Source: Frankiales bacterium (lineage in GTDB: Bacteria > Actinomycetota > Actinomycetes > Mycobacteriales > SCTD01). From it: DNA of 9,074 bases. Every line of letters begins with the position of its first letter. Within the stretch, counting starts at the first letter, position 1. The stretch is taken from positions 1 through 9,074 of the forward strand of contig JAOPWI010000362.1 in the NCBI GenBank assembly GCA_025965755.1. Direction: 5' to 3'. Of the stretch, positions 5,286 through 9,074 are shown in pieces. Under the pieces are notes generated by a model. That model did no database searches, had not been told where the DNA came from, and saw only the letters and a program-made list of their open reading frames with translations. The position numbers and the translations under genes were made by a program.

Positions 5286-6458
5286 TCAGTGCGCGGCGAG
5301 CGACTCGCGGGACAGCTCGTGCACCGAGGTGTGGCCGGCCAGCCCCGCCTGCAGGTCGAGGTCGGCGAGAAAGCACCGCAGCACGTGGTGCACGCCCTCC
5401 TCGCCGGCGAGCGCGAGCCCGTGCACGAAGGGCCGGCCGAGCAGGACGGCGGCCGCGCCGAGGGCGAGCGCCTTGCAGGCGTCGGCGCCGGTGCGGATGC
5501 CGCTGTCGAACAGGACCGGCAGGTCGGCCGCCTCGACCAGGCCGGGCAGCGCGTCCAGCGAGCCGACCGCCCCGTCGACCTGCCGGCCGCCGTGGTTGCT
5601 GCAGACCACCGCGTCGACACCGATGTCGCGGGCCCGGCGCACGTCGTCCGGGTGCTGGATGCCCTTGAGCACGATCGGCAGCGACGTGTGCTCGCGCAGG
5701 AACGGGATGTCGTCCCACGTCAGCGTCGGGTTGTTGAACAGCCCGACGAACTTCAGCACCGCCGGGCCGGTGTCCTCCTCGGGCGCCTTGTCCAGGCCCT
5801 GCCGGAAGACCGGGTCGGAGAAGTAGTTGGCCACGCCGGTCGCCTGCAGGAACGGCAGGTAGGCCGCCCCGAGGTCGCGCGGGCGCCAGCCCAGCTGCCA
5901 GGTGTCCAGGGTGACGACGATCGCCTCGTACCCCGCCTTCTCGGCGCGCTGGACGAACGAGACGGCCAGGTCGCGGTCGTTGGGCCAGTAGAGCTGGTAC
6001 CAGCGGGGCGCCCCGGGAGCCGCCGCGGCGACCTGCTCCATCGGCGTCGAGGACGCCGTCGAGACGATCATCGGGACGCCCAGGCGGGCGGCGGCACGGG
6101 CGACCGCCGGCTCGGCGTCCGGGTGCACGATCGACAGCACGCCGACCGGGGCCAGCAGCACCGGCGCCGGCATGGTCATGCCCAGCAGGGTCGTGGTGTG
6201 GTCGCGCTGCGCCGGAATGCCGCGCAGCATCCGGGGCACCAGCCGCCAGCGGTCGAACGCCTCGCGGTTGGCCCGCATGGTCTCCTCGCCACCGGCGCCG
6301 CCCGCGACGTAGCCGACCGCGCCGGGCGTCATCGCGGCGTACGCCTGCTGCTCGAGCTCCCGCCAGCCGAAAGGCAGGGTCGGCAGCTCGCCGAACAGTC
6401 CCTTGAGGTAGACCTCGTTCTGGAAGTCAGCGAACGGTCCGAGTCCTGGTGACGTCAC
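5286..6458 (-). CDS. FMN-dependent alpha-hydroxy-acid oxidase, lactate 2-monooxygenase-like
   Basis: This 390-residue TIM-barrel flavoenzyme belongs to the glycolate oxidase / lactate monooxygenase family, which oxidises 2-hydroxy acids with FMN. Visible elements are Tyr50 in GYVAGGAGGE (49-58); LAPVGVL (102-108); QLYWPNDRDL (155-164); TLDTWQLGWRPRDL (183-196); the FMN-contacting Lys265 in KGIQHP; the catalytic His289 and Arg292 in SNHGGRQ (287-293); and FDSGIRTGAD (317-326), which binds FMN phosphate. The extended section between barrel strand 4 and the KGIQHP strand (PFLQATGVANYFSDPVF) and the N-terminal FQNEVYLKGL segment closely parallel the Mycobacterium lactate 2-monooxygenase. Gly106 sits where that enzyme has its characteristic Gly and lactate oxidase has Ala. 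The start is GTG at 6458-6456; an in-frame stop lies shortly upstream, and GAGGT lies 12 nt before it. Lactate is a plausible but unproven substrate. Confidence 0.88.
   Translation of the reverse strand: MTSPGLGPFADFQNEVYLKGLFGELPTLPFGWRELEQQAYAAMTPGAVGYVAGGAGGEETMRANREAFDRWRLVPRMLRGIPAQRDHTTTLLGMTMPAPVLLAPVGVLSIVHPDAEPAVARAAARLGVPMIVSTASSTPMEQVAAAAPGAPRWYQLYWPNDRDLAVSFVQRAEKAGYEAIVVTLDTWQLGWRPRDLGAAYLPFLQATGVANYFSDPVFRQGLDKAPEEDTGPAVLKFVGLFNNPTLTWDDIPFLREHTSLPIVLKGIQHPDDVRRARDIGVDAVVCSNHGGRQVDGAVGSLDALPGLVEAADLPVLFDSGIRTGADACKALALGAAAVLLGRPFVHGLALAGEEGVHHVLRCFLADLDLQAGLAGHTSVHELSRESLAAH
6449..6458. promoter_or_regulatory. GTGACGTCAC palindrome at the oxidase start codon
   Basis: A perfect 10-bp palindrome covers the GTG start of the hydroxy-acid oxidase gene, at the edge of a 28-bp gap to the divergent DUF1330 gene. 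Its position would let one bound protein affect both directions. Palindromes this short arise by chance, so the regulatory reading is tentative. Confidence 0.25.
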
Positions 6459-6486
6459 GGGACCGGTTCTACCTCAGAGGAGCCAT

Positions 6487-6855
6487 ATGGCGGTCGATCC
6501 GCGCGGCAGTGACCTGAAGCGCTACCTGGCGCAGGATCCCGGCGGCCCCGTCGTGATGCTCAACCTCCTGCGCTACAAGGCGGAGGGCGGCCGCGAGCGC
6601 TACCAGGAGTACGTCGCGCACTTCCAGCGCACGTCCGCACCGTTCGGCGCCGAGGTGCTGTACGTGGGTGAGGGCAGCACCGCCCTCGTCGCCGAGGTCG
6701 GCCAGAACTGGGACGCCGTGCTGCTCGTGCGCTATCCGAGCCGGCAGGCGTTCAGCGACATGGTCCGCGACCCGGAGTACCAGAAGGGCTCGCACCTGCG
6801 CACCGAGGCGCTCGAGGAAGCGGTCCTGCAGGCCACCGTCCCGTGGCCGGCCTGA
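6487..6855 (+). CDS. DUF1330-type small protein
   Basis: This 122-residue soluble protein has the layout of DUF1330 / dimeric alpha-beta barrel proteins: PVVMLNLLRYKAEGGRERYQEYV (21-43), with the first beta-strand and the Y-x-x-Y helix; GAEVLYVGEG (54-63); NWDAVLLVRYPSRQAFSDMV (74-93); and DPEYQKGSHLRTEALEEAVLQ (95-115). The strand WDAVLLVRYPS followed by a helix and DPEY is the strongest family hallmark. The biochemical role of these proteins is mostly unknown; structurally related barrels include monooxygenases and small-molecule isomerases. The ATG at 6487 has a strong AGAGGA (6476-6481) 5 nt upstream. Its TGA overlaps the ATG of the oxidoreductase gene, so the two proteins are likely made together. 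It starts 28 bp from the divergent oxidase. Confidence 0.8.
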   Translation: MAVDPRGSDLKRYLAQDPGGPVVMLNLLRYKAEGGRERYQEYVAHFQRTSAPFGAEVLYVGEGSTALVAEVGQNWDAVLLVRYPSRQAFSDMVRDPEYQKGSHLRTEALEEAVLQATVPWPA

Positions 6856-6857
6856 TG
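6853..6857 (+). promoter_or_regulatory. TGATG stop-start overlap (translational coupling)
   Basis: The DUF1330 stop TGA (6853-6855) shares its A with the oxidoreductase ATG (6855-6857). A GTG in frame 12 nt upstream (6843) would add MAGL, but the overlap and the MRAWRVHELG opening typical of this family favour 6855. Confidence 0.65.
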
Positions 6858-7820
6858 CGCGCCTGGCGGGTCCACGAGCTGGGCGAGCCGCAGGACGTGC
6901 TGCGCCTGGAGACCGACGTCCCGGAGCCGGTGCCCCGCCCCGGCCAGCTGCGCCTGAAGGTCGACGCGGTCGCCCTGAACTTCCCCGACCTGCTCATGTG
7001 CCGGGGCATCTACCAGGAGAAGCCGGCGCTGCCCTTCACCCCGGGCGCCGAGCTCGTGGGCACCGTGATGGACGGTCCGCGGGCCGGCGAGCAGCTGATG
7101 GGCTCCCCGGTCGGCGACGGCGGGCTCGGCGAGCAGGTCCTCGTCAACGAGGCGCGGGCGTTCCCGGTCCCCGACGGCATGCCGCTGGCCAAGGCCGCCG
7201 CGATGTGGGTGACCTACTCCACCGGGCACGCCGGCCTGCACCGCCGCGCCCGGCTCCAGGAGGGCGAGACGCTGCTGGTCCACGCCGGCGCCGGGGGCGT
7301 CGGCAGCGCGGCCATCCAGCTGGGTCTGGCGGCCGGCGCGCGCGTCATCGCGACCGCCGGCGGGCCGGAGAAGGTGCAGGTCTGCCGCGACCTGGGCGCC
7401 GACATCGCCATCGACTACCTGTCCGAGGACTTCGTCCCGATCGTCAAGGACGCCACCGGTGGCGAGGGCGCGGACGTCATCTACGACCCGGTCGGCGGCG
7501 ACGTCTTCGACAAGAGCCGCAAGTGCATCGCGTTCGAGGGCCGCATCGTCATCGTCGGCTTCACCTCCGGCCGGTTCGCCGACGCCCCGACCAACCACGC
7601 GCTGGTCAAGAACTACAGCGTGCTCGGGCTGCACTGGGGCCTGTACGGCAAGAAGCGCCCCGAGGTCATCCCCGAGGTGCACCAGGCGCTCATGAGGCTG
7701 TGGGACCAGCGGCTCATCGACCCGCTGGTCGGCGCCGAGCTGCCGATGTCGGAGGCACCGGCCGCGCTGGCCCGCCTCGGCGAGCGCGGCACCGTCGGCA
7801 AGGTCGTGCTGCTGCCCTGA
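6855..7820 (+). CDS. Zinc-free MDR oxidoreductase (NADPH:quinone oxidoreductase-like)
   Basis: This 321-residue medium-chain dehydrogenase/reductase resembles the Qor / zeta-crystallin branch. Elements are an N-terminal GroES-like domain with MRAWRVHELGEP (1-12), ALNFPDLLMCRGIY (40-53) and LPFTPGAELVGTV (59-71), then a Rossmann domain opening HAGAGGVGSAAIQLGLAAGARVIATAG (143-169), then EGADVIYDPVGGD around residue 210, and a C-terminal PLVGAELPMSEAPAALARLGERGTVGKVVL close. The zinc-ligand cysteines of alcohol dehydrogenases are missing, so it should catalyse NADPH-dependent reduction of quinones, enones or 2-enoyl-CoA-like substrates rather than alcohol oxidation. It is the second gene of a coupled pair with DUF1330. 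A strong inverted repeat begins 29 bp after its stop. The substrate is unknown. Confidence 0.88.
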   Translation: MRAWRVHELGEPQDVLRLETDVPEPVPRPGQLRLKVDAVALNFPDLLMCRGIYQEKPALPFTPGAELVGTVMDGPRAGEQLMGSPVGDGGLGEQVLVNEARAFPVPDGMPLAKAAAMWVTYSTGHAGLHRRARLQEGETLLVHAGAGGVGSAAIQLGLAAGARVIATAGGPEKVQVCRDLGADIAIDYLSEDFVPIVKDATGGEGADVIYDPVGGDVFDKSRKCIAFEGRIVIVGFTSGRFADAPTNHALVKNYSVLGLHWGLYGKKRPEVIPEVHQALMRLWDQRLIDPLVGAELPMSEAPAALARLGERGTVGKVVLLP

Positions 7821-7849
7821 CCTTTCCGGCGAACCCGGACAGATCGCCC

Positions 7850-7883
7850 CCTGTCTGCGGTGACCCACGTCACCGCAGGCAGG
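7850..7883. terminator. 15-bp-arm inverted repeat between oxidoreductase and hydrolase genes
   Basis: The arms CCTGTCTGCGGTGAC (7850-7864) and GTCACCGCAGGCAGG (7869-7883) pair over 15 positions with a single T-G (7854/7879), around a CCAC loop. It lies 29 bp after the oxidoreductase stop and 31 bp before the hydrolase ATG. As RNA it is a strong hairpin without a T-tract, suitable as an actinomycete terminator of the upstream pair. As DNA it could be an operator for the hydrolase promoter. The terminator reading is slightly preferred. Confidence 0.55.
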
Positions 7884-7914
7884 AGTCCCGGGGGCGACGG
7901 CGAAGGACACGGCC

Positions 7915-9000
7915 ATGCGCTTCCTCCCCCGCCGCGCCGTTCTGGCGCTCGCCGTCGCCGGGCTCGCCGCCACCGCCGTGGTCCCCGCAGCCGGGGCCTC
8001 CGTGCGGGACCCGAAGGTCTCCTGCACCGACTCCGCGGCGCGCACCCACGTCGTGCGCTACCCGGTGGCGGGACAGACCGCCCAGGCCCTCGTCGCCCTG
8101 CCCAAGCGCACGCCCCGCGGCATCGTCGTGTTCGACCACGGCTACGGCCACACCATGCACAGCTGGGCCCGGCACGCCTCGCGCACCGCCGCGACGCTCG
8201 GGGTCATCGCCATCGCGCCGGACTACCGCGGGCAGAAGAACCTGGCGCCGCACACGAAGGGCGGGCTGCCCTCCAGCCGCGGCTGGCGGGTCGCCGAGGG
8301 CGCCGCGGACAGCATCGCCGCCGCGCAGCTGTTCGAGCGGGCCTGCCGCCCGGCCGGCCCCAACGTCATCTACGGCGTGAGCATGGGCGGCAACACCAGC
8401 GGCCTGGCGCTCGCCGCCAGGCCCAAGCAGCCGGGCGGCACGCCCCTGTTCGACTGGTGGGTCAACGTCGAGGGCGCGGCCAACGTCACCGAGACCTACG
8501 CCGGCGCGCGCGTCCTGGCTCGGGTCAACGAGTTCGCCGCGAACGCCGTCCAGGACATCGAGCAGGCCTTCGGTGGCCCGCTCGAGGCCACGCCGGAGAC
8601 GTACGCGCAGCGCACCGTCGTCCACCGCGTCGACGACATCGCCGCCAGCGGGGTCAAGGGCGTCGTCATGGTCCACGGCGTCGCCGACGGCCTCGTCACC
8701 CACGACGTCAGCCGTCAGCTCCAGGTCGCGCTGCGCAGCCGCGGCGTGCCGGTCAGCATGCTCGCGGTCGTCACCCGGGCCCCCGGCAGCGAGCCGGGCA
8801 CGACCGCCGACGGCTACCTGCCCACCGGGATCGAGTCGCCGTTCGCCGGCCACGCCAGCGAGGCCAGCGAGACCCACGTGGTCGGCAAGGCCGGCTTCGC
8901 CGCGCTGGCCCGGCTCTACGACGGCGCGCCGTTCCGCTGCGACGAGGGCGTCTACGACGGCCTGACCGGCGTGCACCGCGCGGTCACCACCGGCTGCTGA
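7915..9000 (+). CDS. Secreted alpha/beta-hydrolase (esterase/lipase-like)
   Basis: This is a 361-residue exported hydrolase. The N-terminus is a classical signal peptide: basic RFLPRR (2-7), a hydrophobic core (8-23), and a probable cleavage site after AGA (26-28), leaving about 333 mature residues. Alpha/beta-hydrolase features are GIVVFDHGYGHT (69-80, with the H-G oxyanion motif), IAPDYRGQ (100-107), the nucleophile elbow YGVSMGGN (153-160, Ser156), a probable acid Asp258 in VMVHGVADGLVTHD, and a candidate catalytic His313 in FAGHASE. Four cysteines (37, 144, 342, 361) could form two disulfides, fitting an extracellular site. ATG at 7915 has GAAGGA (7902-7907) 7 nt upstream. Its substrate is unknown: esters, lipids or peptides are all possible for this fold. 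A patatin-like gene begins 13 bp later, hinting at a lipid-hydrolysis pair. Confidence 0.82.
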   Translation: MRFLPRRAVLALAVAGLAATAVVPAAGASVRDPKVSCTDSAARTHVVRYPVAGQTAQALVALPKRTPRGIVVFDHGYGHTMHSWARHASRTAATLGVIAIAPDYRGQKNLAPHTKGGLPSSRGWRVAEGAADSIAAAQLFERACRPAGPNVIYGVSMGGNTSGLALAARPKQPGGTPLFDWWVNVEGAANVTETYAGARVLARVNEFAANAVQDIEQAFGGPLEATPETYAQRTVVHRVDDIAASGVKGVVMVHGVADGLVTHDVSRQLQVALRSRGVPVSMLAVVTRAPGSEPGTTADGYLPTGIESPFAGHASEASETHVVGKAGFAALARLYDGAPFRCDEGVYDGLTGVHRAVTTGC

Positions 9001-9013
9001 CACAGTCCTGCGC

Positions 9014-9074
9014 ATGCGCACCGGACTCGTCCTCGGCGCCGGCGGCTACGCCGGTCACGCCTTCCACGCCGGCG
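9014..9074 (+). CDS. Patatin-like phospholipase, N-terminus (partial)
   Basis: Twenty codons are visible before the window edge. The opening MRTGLVLGAGGYAGHAFHAG matches the first strand and oxyanion-hole loop of bacterial patatin-like phospholipases, whose N-termini typically read (R/K)-x-G-L-V-L-G-(A/G)-G-G-x-x-G-x-x-(Y/F/W)-x-x-G. The catalytic G-x-S-x-G and Asp would lie beyond the edge. The family hydrolyses acyl esters of phospholipids or neutral lipids with a Ser/Asp dyad. The gene starts 13 bp after the secreted hydrolase and is probably co-transcribed with it. No clear ribosome-binding site precedes the ATG, and there is no signal peptide at the visible start. Confidence 0.6.
   Translation, partial: MRTGLVLGAGGYAGHAFHAG

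Noticed and set aside
6855..7820. Zinc-dependent alcohol dehydrogenase
   Set aside because: The catalytic and structural zinc cysteines are absent; the sequence fits the zinc-free quinone/enone reductase branch.
1..9074. Defence system, CRISPR array, prophage, transposon or riboswitch
   Set aside because: No repeat-spacer arrays, transposase or integrase motifs, terminal repeats or recognisable riboswitch cores were seen on either strand; gene content is ordinary metabolism.

Overview
The window is very GC-rich, with strong G/C bias at third codon positions, frequent GTG starts and short intergenic gaps. This fits a free-living actinomycete (Actinomycetota). Family-level placement is not possible from sequence alone. 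No rRNA, tRNA, CRISPR array, transposase or integrase was found, and the coding style is uniform, so this reads as chromosomal metabolic territory rather than a mobile island.

Layout, left to right. (1) The last 32 codons of a GT4-type glycosyltransferase (+, ends at 100) are followed by a small one-helix membrane protein (+, 161-442). (2) Two minus-strand phosphoesterase genes come next: an inositol-monophosphatase-family gene (1116-1934) whose end overlaps by 10 nt the GTG start of an endonuclease/exonuclease/phosphatase (EEP) family gene (439-1125). The EEP stop codon and the small protein's stop codon share one CTAG. (3) Divergent from the phosphatase pair is a plus-strand operon: two dissimilar acyl-CoA dehydrogenase subunits (2013-3206 and 3223-4401) and an SDR dehydrogenase (4401-5183) that starts inside the preceding stop codon. 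The two dehydrogenase polypeptides carry complementary parts of the usual active-site and FAD-site motifs. That is the pattern of obligate alpha2beta2 acyl-CoA dehydrogenases such as those used on sterol or other bulky acyl-CoA side chains. (4) A long perfect-stem hairpin at 5198-5236 and a 15-bp tandem repeat separate this operon from a convergent gene, an FMN-dependent alpha-hydroxy-acid oxidase resembling lactate 2-monooxygenase (minus, 5286-6458). (5) Only 28 bp away and divergent from it is a two-gene plus-strand unit: a DUF1330-type small protein (6487-6855) and a zinc-free NADPH:quinone-oxidoreductase-like MDR protein (6855-7820), coupled by TGATG. (6) A 15-bp-arm inverted repeat (7850-7883) precedes a secreted alpha/beta hydrolase (7915-9000). 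The first 20 codons of a patatin-like phospholipase (9014 to the window edge) follow.

Taken together, the right two thirds looks like a catabolic neighbourhood for acyl-CoA, hydroxy-acid and lipid substrates: extracellular or cell-surface ester hydrolysis, acyl-CoA dehydrogenation, alcohol oxidation, alpha-hydroxy-acid oxidation and enone or quinone reduction. The substrates are not determinable from sequence. The most distinctive signals are the split-function dehydrogenase pair, a start-codon-occluding palindrome at the phosphatase gene, and several strong inverted repeats at transcription-unit borders.
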